Shown here: piece after piece, positions 16,318 to 24,498 of the stretch
How the letters are laid out: the number at the start of each line of letters is the position of its first letter
How positions within the stretch are numbered: position 1 is the stretch's first letter
From: Flavobacterium gillisiae
Lineage (GTDB): Bacteria; Bacteroidota; Bacteroidia; Flavobacteriales; Flavobacteriaceae
DNA length: 64,000 nt
Direction: 5' to 3'
Assembly: GCF_900107635.1 (NCBI RefSeq)
Contig: NZ_FNRD01000011.1
Location: forward strand, 62,001-126,000
Translations under genes and position numbers: made by a program
The notes under the pieces: generated by a model
Seen by the model: the letters and a program-made list of their open reading frames with translations, nothing else
Databases searched by the model: none
What the model was told of the DNA's origin: nothing

Positions 16318-18222
16318 TTATTTGATCATTTCGAAACTTCTTTTCACAAAAGCAGTTAATGCTTCTCCTTTTAATAAGTTTTGAGATAATTTAGCTAAGT
16401 CAAGCGCTTGTTTTACTAAGTGCTCTTGGTCAGCTTTGTCTGTATTGTTTAGAATTGTAGTTGCTAATGGCGAATTTGTATTCACTACTAGATTGTACAT
16501 CTCCGGCATGTTTCCCATCCCGAACATTCCGCCACCACCGCCAGACTGACTCATTTCTTTCATTCTACGCATGAATTCTGGTTGCGTGATGATAAAAGGA
16601 GCTGCTTGACTGTCCATTGCTTCTAGCTGAACTTGGTAGTTTTGTTTTGGTACAATTGCTTCTAGAACTGTTTTTAAACTGGTTTGCTCTTCTTCAGATA
16701 ATTTAGAAATGGTATTTTCCTCTTTCTTGATTAAATTATCGATATGATCTGAATCGACACGTACAAAAGTGATGTCTTTATTGTCTCCTTCAATTTTTTG
16801 AATCAAGTGAGAGATAATTGGAGAATCTAGTAATAAAACTTCGTATCCTTTTTCTTGTGCAATTTCGATATAAGAGTGTTGTGCTTCTTTATTTCCTGCA
16901 TAAAGCACGACCAATTTTCCGTCTTTATCCGTTTGCTTGTCTTTTAGGTTTTCTTTTAATTCCTCAAGCGTGTAATATTTATTAGCAACGGTTGGGTATA
17001 AAACGAAAGCTCCTGCTTTTTCGTAGAATTTATCTTCTGATAACATTCCGTATTCTAGAACGATTTTGATATCATTCCATTTTGATTCGAAATCTTCACG
17101 GTTTTCAGTGAATAATGATTTCAATTTATCAGCTACTTTACGAGTGATGTAGTTCGAAATTTTCTTCACAGCACCATCAGCTTGTAATCCTGAACGAGAA
17201 ACGTTTAATGGAATGTCTGGCGAATCTACTACTCCGCGAAGCATCATTAAAAATTCAGGTACAATTCCTTCTACGTTATCCGTAACGTAAACTTGGTTTT
17301 GGTACAACTGAATTTTATCTTTTTGGATTTGTAAATCACCACTTAATTTTGGGAAATACAAAATACCAGTTAAGTTAAAAGGATAATCTACATTTAAGTG
17401 AATGTGGAATAAAGGCTCTTCAAATTGAGATGGATACAACTCATGGTAGAAGCTTTTATAATCTTCATCCGTTAATTCAGTTGGTTGTTTTGTCCAAGCT
17501 GGATTTGGGTTGTTGATGATATTGTCTACTTCAACCGATTTGAATGTTTCTTCTTTATCTTCTGCGTCAACAGATTCGCCCTTTTTTTGTTCAATTTTCT
17601 CCGTTTTTGTTCCAAATTTAATTGCAACAGGCATGAATTTATTGTACTTGTTTAAAAGTTGCGTGATTTTAGACTCTTCTAGGAATTCTAAAGAATCTTC
17701 GGCGATATGCAGAATGATTTCCGTTCCACGAGTCGTTTTATCAGCAGGCTCTAAGGTAAACTCAGGACTTCCGTCGCAAGTCCAATGTGCTGCTGGCTCG
17801 TCTTTGTATGATTTAGTGATAATCTCCACTTTTGAAGCGACCATAAAAGCCGAGTAGAAACCAAGACCAAAATGACCAATAATTCCTGAATCCTTTGCCG
17901 TGTCTTTGTATTTTTCTAAAAATTCTTCAGCACCAGAAAATGCTAATTGGTTGATATATTTTTCAACCTCTTCAGATGTCATACCAATTCCCTGGTCGAT
18001 AAAGTGAAGTTTTTTTCCTTCCTTGTCAACTTTTACTTCTATAATTGGGTTACCATATTCTACTTTGGCTTCGCCAATATTTGTTAGGTGCTTTAATTTT
18101 AACGTTGCATCTGTTCCATTCGAAATCAATTCACGTAAAAAAATCTCGTGATCACTATATAGGAACTTCTTTATTAAAGGGAAGATGTTTTCTACCGAAA
18201 CATTAATTTTTCCTGTTGTCAT
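16318..18222 (-). CDS. htpG: Molecular chaperone HtpG (Hsp90)
   Basis: A 634-aa cytosolic ATP-dependent chaperone. The GHKL ATPase signatures are clear: SDHEIFLRELISNGTDATLK (helix with catalytic Glu and Asn), DQGIGMTSEEV, and GHFGLGFYSAFMVA. The middle domain has LYFPKLSGDL and the Arg-bearing DSPDIPLNVSRSGLQ. The C-terminal dimerisation domain ends with a Gly-rich, Met-rich segment (SGGGGGMFGMGNMPEM). The length fits the family. The gene is monocistronic, with its own terminator. Heat-shock regulation is typical but not visible here. Confidence 0.98.
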   Translation of the reverse strand: MTTGKINVSVENIFPLIKKFLYSDHEIFLRELISNGTDATLKLKHLTNIGEAKVEYGNPIIEVKVDKEGKKLHFIDQGIGMTSEEVEKYINQLAFSGAEEFLEKYKDTAKDSGIIGHFGLGFYSAFMVASKVEIITKSYKDEPAAHWTCDGSPEFTLEPADKTTRGTEIILHIAEDSLEFLEESKITQLLNKYNKFMPVAIKFGTKTEKIEQKKGESVDAEDKEETFKSVEVDNIINNPNPAWTKQPTELTDEDYKSFYHELYPSQFEEPLFHIHLNVDYPFNLTGILYFPKLSGDLQIQKDKIQLYQNQVYVTDNVEGIVPEFLMMLRGVVDSPDIPLNVSRSGLQADGAVKKISNYITRKVADKLKSLFTENREDFESKWNDIKIVLEYGMLSEDKFYEKAGAFVLYPTVANKYYTLEELKENLKDKQTDKDGKLVVLYAGNKEAQHSYIEIAQEKGYEVLLLDSPIISHLIQKIEGDNKDITFVRVDSDHIDNLIKKEENTISKLSEEEQTSLKTVLEAIVPKQNYQVQLEAMDSQAAPFIITQPEFMRRMKEMSQSGGGGGMFGMGNMPEMYNLVVNTNSPLATTILNNTDKADQEHLVKQALDLAKLSQNLLKGEALTAFVKRSFEMIK

Positions 18223-18338
18223 ATTTATATTTTATTAAAGAGTTTTACAATCTCCTCGAATTCTTTCAAATAGAATACCAATTAACAGTAAAGTGACAAA
18301 TTGGCGTAACTGTTAATTTTGAAACAAAATAACTTAAT

Positions 18339-18375
18339 TTTGAAACTGTTAAAATTAGTTCCTGTCGTATATTTG
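18339..18375 (+). promoter_or_regulatory. Promoter of the lipocalin-OmpA operon
   Basis: TATATTTG at 18368-18375 is a perfect TAnnTTTG -7 box 28 nt before the ATG. A TTTG at 18339-18342 is 25 nt further upstream, slightly beyond the usual 17-23 nt. Confidence 0.6.
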
Positions 18376-18403
18376 TCTAAGTTTAATAATAAAACCAAAT
18401 AAA

Positions 18404-18880
18404 ATGAAAAAAATATTATTTTTAACAGCAATGGCCTTAGTGTTATTTTCTTGTAAATCGACTTCTGCTACTGATACAAAATTAGATAAAGGGGCACAGG
18501 TGGCAATGAAAGGAAACTGGGTAATCAGTTCTGTTACTTATCCGGGATCAGAATACATTAAAGTGAACTCATTTGAAATTGCAGATTCACAATGTTTTGT
18601 TGGAAGCACATGGAAATTTGTTTCTAATAACAACAAAGGAAATATGGCTTTGACAAAGTATGACTGTCCAGTATTTAGTTCGCCAATTACTTGGTTTGTA
18701 AATAAAAATGGGGAGTTTGTTTTGAAAGTATTAGATGCTGATATTAAAGCGAAAAAAGTAAGAGAAGGTTACGTATTACATGTAGCAAATCAAACTGAAA
18801 ATGCATTTCAATTAATCGACAAAGGAAATGTTGAGGGTAAAACAATCAGCGTAGTATACCAATTTCAAAGAGCAAACTAA
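18404..18880 (+). CDS. Lipocalin-like lipoprotein
   Basis: A 158-aa lipoprotein with signal MKKILFLTAMALVLFSC. The mature part has a lipocalin-like layout: GNWVISSVTYPG at the start (the G-x-W motif), STWKFVSNNNKGNMAL in the middle and a final strand ISVVYQFQRAN. Two Cys (DSQCFVG and KYDCPVF) could form a disulfide. It is 19 nt upstream of the OmpA gene and very probably co-transcribed. Bacteroidota members are envelope proteins with undefined ligands. Confidence 0.8.
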   Translation: MKKILFLTAMALVLFSCKSTSATDTKLDKGAQVAMKGNWVISSVTYPGSEYIKVNSFEIADSQCFVGSTWKFVSNNNKGNMALTKYDCPVFSSPITWFVNKNGEFVLKVLDADIKAKKVREGYVLHVANQTENAFQLIDKGNVEGKTISVVYQFQRAN

Positions 18881-18899
18881 TTAAATAAAAAAAATAATT

Positions 18900-19595
18900 A
18901 TGAAAAAGATTTCTATAGTAACATTGGCTTTATTAATGTCAATCGGAACGTTTTTTACAAGTTGTGAAGCGTTAAAAAATACAAACAATACGCAGAGAGG
19001 TGCAGGAATTGGAGCAGCTAGTGGTGCGATAATAGGTGGTATTTTAGGAAATAATTTAGGAAAAGGTGGTAACACAGCAATGGGGGCTGTACTTGGTGGA
19101 GTTGTTGGTGGTGTTGCCGGTGGAGTTATTGGTAATAAAATGGACAAACAAGCGAGACAAATTGATGAGGCTATCCCAGGGGCTGAAGTAAAAAGAGTAG
19201 GTGAAGGGATTCAATTAGTATTAAATGAAAATGCGGTACGTTTTGACACTAACAAATCTAGTCTTACTGCAGCTGCAAAAGCGAATTTAGATAAATTAGT
19301 TCCTGTTTTTACAGAATATCCTGATACTGATATTACTATTTTTGGATATACTGATATTACAGGTCCTGCTGATTATAACTTAAAACTTTCTAAAGAAAGA
19401 GCTACATCAGTTAGAAATTACTTAGTGAGTAAAGGAGTAGCTTCTGCTAGATTTCATGTTACAGGTTTAGGTATTGCTGATCCAATTGCAACAAATGATA
19501 CTGCAGAAGGAAGAAGTCAAAACCGTCGTGTTGAGTTTGCTATTACAGCAAATGATAAAATGCGTGAAGATGCTAAGCTAGAAGCAGGAAACTAA
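18900..19595 (+). CDS. OmpA family lipoprotein with glycine zipper
   Basis: A 231-aa peptidoglycan-associated protein. The signal peptide ends at lipobox TSC (about residue 23). A glycine-zipper segment follows (AGIGAASGAIIGGILGNN and AVLGGVVGGVAGGVIGNK), then a C-terminal OmpA domain from about residue 100. The domain shows VRFDTNKSSLTAAAK, the peptidoglycan-binding NLKLSKERATSVRNYLVSKG and GRSQNRRVEF. It probably tethers the outer membrane to the cell wall. It is second gene of the lipocalin operon and is followed by a strong terminator. Confidence 0.95.
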   Translation: MKKISIVTLALLMSIGTFFTSCEALKNTNNTQRGAGIGAASGAIIGGILGNNLGKGGNTAMGAVLGGVVGGVAGGVIGNKMDKQARQIDEAIPGAEVKRVGEGIQLVLNENAVRFDTNKSSLTAAAKANLDKLVPVFTEYPDTDITIFGYTDITGPADYNLKLSKERATSVRNYLVSKGVASARFHVTGLGIADPIATNDTAEGRSQNRRVEFAITANDKMREDAKLEAGN

Positions 19596-19620
19596 AACAG
19601 TAGTGTTTTTAAATATATAG

Positions 19621-19660
19621 AAAGCCGTTTCGTTTTTAAAACGAGACGGCTTTCTTTTTT
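19621..19660 (+). terminator. Terminator of the lipocalin-OmpA operon
   Basis: AAAGCCGTTTCGTTTT pairs with AAAACGAGACGGCTTT (one mismatch), followed by CTTTTTT. Confidence 0.9.
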
Positions 19661-19705
19661 CACATAAATTTCACTTTACATTAAATTCTTTTTGTCAAAG
19701 AAATC

Positions 19706-19713
19706 TATCTTTG
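19706..19713 (+). promoter_or_regulatory. -7 promoter box of the ABC ATPase gene
   Basis: TATCTTTG, a TAnnTTTG match 28 nt before ATG 19741. It overlaps the in-frame TTG at 19711, which therefore cannot be the translation start. Confidence 0.6.
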
Positions 19714-19740
19714 CAGTCTCAAAATTTCAGTACCATAAAA

Positions 19741-20691
19741 ATGCTTCAAGTTCAAAACATCACATTCGGTTATACCGAAAAAATAGTTCTTCAAAACATC
19801 AATTTCACTATCGAGAAAGGGCAAAATATTGCCATAATTGGCGAAAGTGGCTGCGGAAAAAGCACGCTGCTAAAACTGATTTACGGTATTCATGATTTGC
19901 AGGAAGGTAATATTTTCTGGAATGACACAGAAGTGTTAGGGCCAAAATACAATTTAGTGCCGGGCATGCCTTTTATCAAATATTTATCACAGGATTTTGA
20001 CCTGATGCCCTACACGACAGTTGCTGAGAATGTGGGTAAGTTTCTTTCTAACGTTTTTCCAGAAAAGAAAAAAGAACGGATAAACGAATTATTAGAGATC
20101 GTTGAGATGACTGAATTTGCTGATGTGAAAACAAAATATTTAAGCGGGGGACAACAGCAGCGTGTGGCTTTGGCTCGGGTTTTGGCTTTAGAACCGGAGA
20201 TATTATTGTTAGATGAACCTTTTAGTCATATCGATAATTTTAGAAAAAACGCACTTCGTCGAAATTTGTTTGCCTATTTGAAATCAAATGGAGTTACCTG
20301 TCTTGTAGCTACACATGATAGTACAGATGCGCTTTCGTTTGCTGATGAGACCATTGTTTTACAGCGTGGACAACTAGTTGATAAAGCGGGTTCATATGGC
20401 TTGTACAACAATCCTATAAATAAATATGTGGCTTCGCTATTTGGAGAAGTAAATGAGTTAAAAGCATCAAATTTAATTGCACTGGAAGAAGGAGACGAAG
20501 ATGAATTGCTTTTATTGTATCCACATCAGTTAACAGTGGTAGACAACGGAATGTTACTGGCAGTAGTGAAGCAATCTTATTTTAAAGGAAGTCACTATTT
20601 GATTAAAGCAGTTTTTGATCGAAAAGTAATTTTCTTTGAACATGATGTTCCTTTAGAGTTGAATCAAGAAGTGACTTTGATGATAGCATAA
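19741..20691 (+). CDS. ABC transporter ATP-binding protein (orphan)
   Basis: A 316-aa ATPase with start at ATG 19741; the TTG at 19711 lies in the -7 box. Walker A is GESGCGKST (residues 34-42), the Q-loop region is KYLSQDFDLMPYTT, the signature is LSGGQQQRVALARV and Walker B is ILLLDEPFSHID, followed by the H-loop ATHD. The C-terminal ~100 residues form an accessory, OB/TOBE-like extension, as in the CUT1/FbpC/PotA-type importer ATPases. No permease or binding protein is adjacent, so the substrate and partner are unknown. Confidence 0.9.
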   Translation: MLQVQNITFGYTEKIVLQNINFTIEKGQNIAIIGESGCGKSTLLKLIYGIHDLQEGNIFWNDTEVLGPKYNLVPGMPFIKYLSQDFDLMPYTTVAENVGKFLSNVFPEKKKERINELLEIVEMTEFADVKTKYLSGGQQQRVALARVLALEPEILLLDEPFSHIDNFRKNALRRNLFAYLKSNGVTCLVATHDSTDALSFADETIVLQRGQLVDKAGSYGLYNNPINKYVASLFGEVNELKASNLIALEEGDEDELLLLYPHQLTVVDNGMLLAVVKQSYFKGSHYLIKAVFDRKVIFFEHDVPLELNQEVTLMIA

Positions 20692-20696
20692 AAAAG

Positions 20697-20726
20697 AAAG
20701 CCCCGAAATATTAATTTCGGGGCTTT
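20697..20726. terminator. Bidirectional terminator between ABC ATPase and S9 peptidase
   Basis: A 13-bp perfect stem (AAAGCCCCGAAAT/ATTTCGGGGCTTT) with loop ATTA between two convergent genes. Confidence 0.92.
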
Positions 20727-20735
20727 GCTTTTGTA

Positions 20736-23147
20736 TTAGTTCTTTAAATATTTCTCTAAGAATTGATCTTGTTCCCACAGCAGGTGTAAGATGTTTTCTT
20801 TAGCAGCATAACCGTGAGCTTCTTTAGGTAAGATAACCATTCTTACTGGTGCTCCTAAACCTTTTAAGGCTTGGAAATAACGCTCGGTTTGCAAAGTGAA
20901 TGTTCCAGGATTATTGTCAGCTTCTCCATGGACCAATAATAATGGAGTTTTCATTTTATCTGCATTCATAAATGGAGACATGGTATTGTAAACCTCAGGC
21001 ACTTCCCAGTAATTGCGTTGCTCTGATTGGAAACCAAAAGGAGTAAGCGTTCTGTTGTAAGCACCACTACGAGCAATTCCACAAGCAAATAAATTAGAGT
21101 GTGTCAATAGATTAGCGGTCATAAAAGCACCATAAGAATGTCCTCCAATAGCTACTTTTTTCCTATTGATATATCCTAAGGCATCGACAGCGTTAATTGC
21201 TGCTTCAGCATTATCAACTAACTGCGTGATGAAGTTGTCATTTGGCTCTGTTGTTCCTTCACCAATAATAGGGAATGAAGCGTCATCTAATACCACATAT
21301 CCTTTGGTTACCCAATAAACAAATGATCCATAATAAGGGAAAGTGAATTCATTAGGGTTTTGGTTATTTTGCCCTGCTGAATTTTTGTCTTTAAACTCTG
21401 CTGGGTAAGCCCAAATTAATAAAGGCAATTTTTCTTTTTTTGCTTTATCGTAACCTGCAGGCAAATATAATGTCCCAGAAAGTGCTACGCCATCTTTTCT
21501 TTTATATTGAATTACTTCTTTGCTTACATTTTTAATGCTTTCAAAAGGGTTTTTGAAGCTAGTAATTGGAGTAAGCTGGTCTTTTTTCTTGATGTTTCTA
21601 AAGTAATAATTTGGATACTCATTCTTAGATTGAATTTGTACCAATACTTCTCCTTTTTTGAAATCCTCAATAGACAGTAAGTCTTCTTTTTTATCTTTAT
21701 ATGCTGAGGTATACAGTCTCTTAGTTTGTTGGTTTTTTAGGTTAAACTCATCTATAAATGGGAATTGCCCGTTTTTAGTGAATCCGTCTCCTAACAAATA
21801 AAGATTGTTGTTTTCAATCGCTAGAACTCGTTTACCATAAGCATTTTTAATAGTTTCAAAATTACCTGGGTCAGAGTAGATGTCTTGAGAGTTTCTATCA
21901 GTAATTATTTTAGGCTCTTGAGTAGCATCAGATGGATTGAATAAATAGGTTTTAGCATTTCGAGTGTCGTACCATTGATCAAAAGCAATTGCCGTCGTTT
22001 CATTTCCCCAAATAATACCACCAAAACGTTGTTTTGTTTTTAATATTAGCGAAGGGTTTTCGTTAAAAGGAGCTTTCCATTGGAACACTTCATCTCTGAA
22101 ATCGACTTTGTTTTCTGGGTTTCCTTCATCAAGCGCTTCCACATAATACAATGTAGCTGCATCGTCATTTCTCCAGTTCATATTTCTTTTACCAGTACGT
22201 GTCGCCATAAAACCTTTTGGCATAATTTCGTTTAAAGCCACTTCGTTAACGACCTTAACTTCCTTACCGTCTTTGTCATAAACAACAGTTTTTGAAGGGA
22301 AACGGTTAAGCGGAACAATGTATGAAAATGGTTTCTGAATCGTGCTTATCATCAGGTAATTTCCGTCGGGAGAAAAATTTTCTCCTGAATACATGTCAGC
22401 CGCTTTGAATAAAGTTTTGTTTCCGTTAAGATTTACTTTGTATAACTCAGCAGTCAAAATGTTCTGAAAATTAGCTTCGTCAGTTTTGTTCTTTAATAAA
22501 TCTTGATAGGTTCTGTTTTGAGAAATTGTTCCAGTTGCATTTGAAACAATTGGACCTGTCGGTAAGTTTTTCTTTTCATCTAATAAAGCAGCTCTGTTTT
22601 TTGGGAGCATTTTTACTAAGATATTTTCGTTATCGCTATACCAGCTAAACGGATTTCCAAGGTTAGCATTAACATTGTCTTCAGTAAGCTGAGTCGCTTT
22701 TGCCGAAGCGATATCAATAACCCATAGTTCTACACCTGAGTTTGTAGTATGTGAAAAAGCAATTTTCTTCTCATTAGGGGACCAAGAAATATTAGAGATT
22801 CTTGCGTCAGCAGGCAGTCCGCTAACTTGAATTTCATTTTTATCTTTGATTTTGCGAAGCTTGATGTTATTTGTATACGTAACCGTACTGGAAATATTTG
22901 TAGTTGGGTTAATCCTTAAACCACCCAAACGCATTTCGTCTTGATTTAAGTCATCTAAGGTTTTGTAGGTATTTCTATAAGTTAGAATCATGTATTCCTT
23001 CTTCGTATCCATGCTTACAGATGGTGCTCTCTCATAGTCTACTAAATCGAGAATTGACTTAGAAGGTTTTTGATAAGTAAGATTTTCTTGTGCAAAAGCA
23101 TGTATGCTTAATCCAAGAAATAAAATCAGGCTCAATTTTGATTTCAT
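20736..23147 (-). CDS. S9 family serine peptidase (prolyl oligopeptidase type)
   Basis: An 803-aa exported protein with signal MKSKLSLILFLGLSIHAFAQ. The N-terminal ~550 residues look like a beta-propeller (ISNISWSPNEKKIAFSHTT is a TolB-like blade). The C-terminal alpha/beta-hydrolase domain has nucleophile motif GGHSYGAFM near residue 670, HGEADNNPG carrying the likely Asp, and KEAHGY with the His near 780. The order matches the S9 family (dipeptidyl peptidase/acylaminoacyl type). It likely degrades peptides in the periplasm. Monocistronic. Confidence 0.93.
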   Translation of the reverse strand: MKSKLSLILFLGLSIHAFAQENLTYQKPSKSILDLVDYERAPSVSMDTKKEYMILTYRNTYKTLDDLNQDEMRLGGLRINPTTNISSTVTYTNNIKLRKIKDKNEIQVSGLPADARISNISWSPNEKKIAFSHTTNSGVELWVIDIASAKATQLTEDNVNANLGNPFSWYSDNENILVKMLPKNRAALLDEKKNLPTGPIVSNATGTISQNRTYQDLLKNKTDEANFQNILTAELYKVNLNGNKTLFKAADMYSGENFSPDGNYLMISTIQKPFSYIVPLNRFPSKTVVYDKDGKEVKVVNEVALNEIMPKGFMATRTGKRNMNWRNDDAATLYYVEALDEGNPENKVDFRDEVFQWKAPFNENPSLILKTKQRFGGIIWGNETTAIAFDQWYDTRNAKTYLFNPSDATQEPKIITDRNSQDIYSDPGNFETIKNAYGKRVLAIENNNLYLLGDGFTKNGQFPFIDEFNLKNQQTKRLYTSAYKDKKEDLLSIEDFKKGEVLVQIQSKNEYPNYYFRNIKKKDQLTPITSFKNPFESIKNVSKEVIQYKRKDGVALSGTLYLPAGYDKAKKEKLPLLIWAYPAEFKDKNSAGQNNQNPNEFTFPYYGSFVYWVTKGYVVLDDASFPIIGEGTTEPNDNFITQLVDNAEAAINAVDALGYINRKKVAIGGHSYGAFMTANLLTHSNLFACGIARSGAYNRTLTPFGFQSEQRNYWEVPEVYNTMSPFMNADKMKTPLLLVHGEADNNPGTFTLQTERYFQALKGLGAPVRMVILPKEAHGYAAKENILHLLWEQDQFLEKYLKN

Positions 23148-23388
23148 AAATAGGTTTTGTTTTTTTGATTAGAAATATAGGTCTTAGTTCTTTTTGAATT
23201 GTTACAGCATATTCTGGTTTATTTTGTAAAAATATAGTATTTTTCTATTTGTAACTTAATTTTTTAATGTGATTGAAATAGCGACTGAAATTTATAAATT
23301 GTTAATTGCTAAAAAAAGAGTAATTTGTGGGCTAATGTTTTAAAGTATTTTTAAATTTACAATCTTATTATTATAAAATAACAATTAT

Positions 23389-24396
23389 ATGTATCATTCA
23401 AAAATTGCAGGATTAGGATTTTATGTTCCTTCCAATGTGGTCACCAATGACGATTTGTCAAAAATTATTGACACCAATGATGAGTGGATTCAAGAAAGAA
23501 CAGGTATTCAAGAAAGAAGACACATTATAAGAGGAGAAGATACAACGACTTCTATGGGGGTTAAAGCTGCCGAAATTGCTATTGAGCGTTCAGGCTTGGC
23601 CAAAGAAGATATTGATTTTGTTGTTTTTGCAACACTAAGTCCTGATTATTATTTTCCTGGGCCAGGAGTTCTAGTACAACGTGATTTAGGTTTGAGAACA
23701 GTAGGCGCATTAGATGTCCGAAATCAATGTTCGGGATTTATTTATGCCTTATCTGTTGCGGATCAATATATAAAAACGGGAATGTATAAAAACGTTTTGG
23801 TTATTGGGTCAGAAGTACACTCAACTGGATTAGATATGACATCACGAGGTCGAAGTGTATCGGTGATTTTTGGTGATGGAGCAGGAGCAGCTGTTTTGAG
23901 TAGAGAAGAAGACTTGACTAAAGGGATTCTTTCAACGCATTTACATTCTGAAGGACAACATGCTGAGGAATTAGCACTTACCGCACCGGGTATGGGTGCG
24001 AGATGGGTAACGGATATTATTGCAGATAATGATCCTAATGATGAAAGTTATTATCCACATATGAATGGACAATTTGTATTTAAAAATGCAGTAGTTCGTT
24101 TTGCTGAGGTAATTAATGAAGGACTTGAAGCGAATAATCTATCCGTTTCAAACATTGATATGTTGATACCACATCAAGCAAATTTGAGAATATCTCAATT
24201 TATACAGAAGAAATTTGGTCTTAATGACGATCAAGTTTATAATAATATTCAAAAATACGGGAATACAACGGCCGCTTCTATTCCAATTGCTTTGACCGAA
24301 GCATGGGAGAATGGAAAGATTAAAAGTGGAGACACTGTTGTTTTAGCAGCTTTTGGAAGTGGTTTTACATGGGGAAGTGCTATCATTAGATGGTAA
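23389..24396 (+). CDS. fabH: 3-oxoacyl-ACP synthase III (FabH-type)
   Basis: A 335-aa thiolase-fold enzyme that condenses an acyl-CoA primer with malonyl-ACP to start fatty acid synthesis. The catalytic Cys114 lies in RNQCSGF, the His in PHQANLRI and the Asn in YGNTTAAS. N-terminal features are ITNDDL-like VVTNDDLSKIID and DEWIQERTGIQERR. Length and motif order match FabH. The gene is away from other fab genes, so it could be a second paralogue (some FabH-like enzymes act in branched-chain or secondary pathways). Confidence 0.9.
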   Translation: MYHSKIAGLGFYVPSNVVTNDDLSKIIDTNDEWIQERTGIQERRHIIRGEDTTTSMGVKAAEIAIERSGLAKEDIDFVVFATLSPDYYFPGPGVLVQRDLGLRTVGALDVRNQCSGFIYALSVADQYIKTGMYKNVLVIGSEVHSTGLDMTSRGRSVSVIFGDGAGAAVLSREEDLTKGILSTHLHSEGQHAEELALTAPGMGARWVTDIIADNDPNDESYYPHMNGQFVFKNAVVRFAEVINEGLEANNLSVSNIDMLIPHQANLRISQFIQKKFGLNDDQVYNNIQKYGNTTAASIPIALTEAWENGKIKSGDTVVLAAFGSGFTWGSAIIRW

Positions 24397-24438
24397 GAAA
24401 CTCCTTATTTTAGTTAAAATAGATTTTTTTTTATATTA

Positions 24439-24473
24439 AAAAACCCGGAGTTGGCATACTCCGGGTTTTTCTT
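24439..24473. terminator. Terminator between fabH and the receptor gene
   Basis: AAACCCGGAGT pairs with ACTCCGGGTTT (11 bp) with loop TGGCAT; A and T runs flank both sides, so it can serve both convergent genes. Confidence 0.92.
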
Positions 24474-24498
24474 TGGTAACAAAATTTAAAACTAATTC

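Noticed and set aside
16144..16359. 71-codon plus-strand ORF
   Set aside because: It runs across the REP-like hairpin, the htpG terminator and the htpG 3' end.
18881..19147. 88-codon minus-strand ORF with Pro/Ala-rich sequence
   Set aside because: It is the reverse complement of the glycine zipper of the OmpA gene, which explains the composition.
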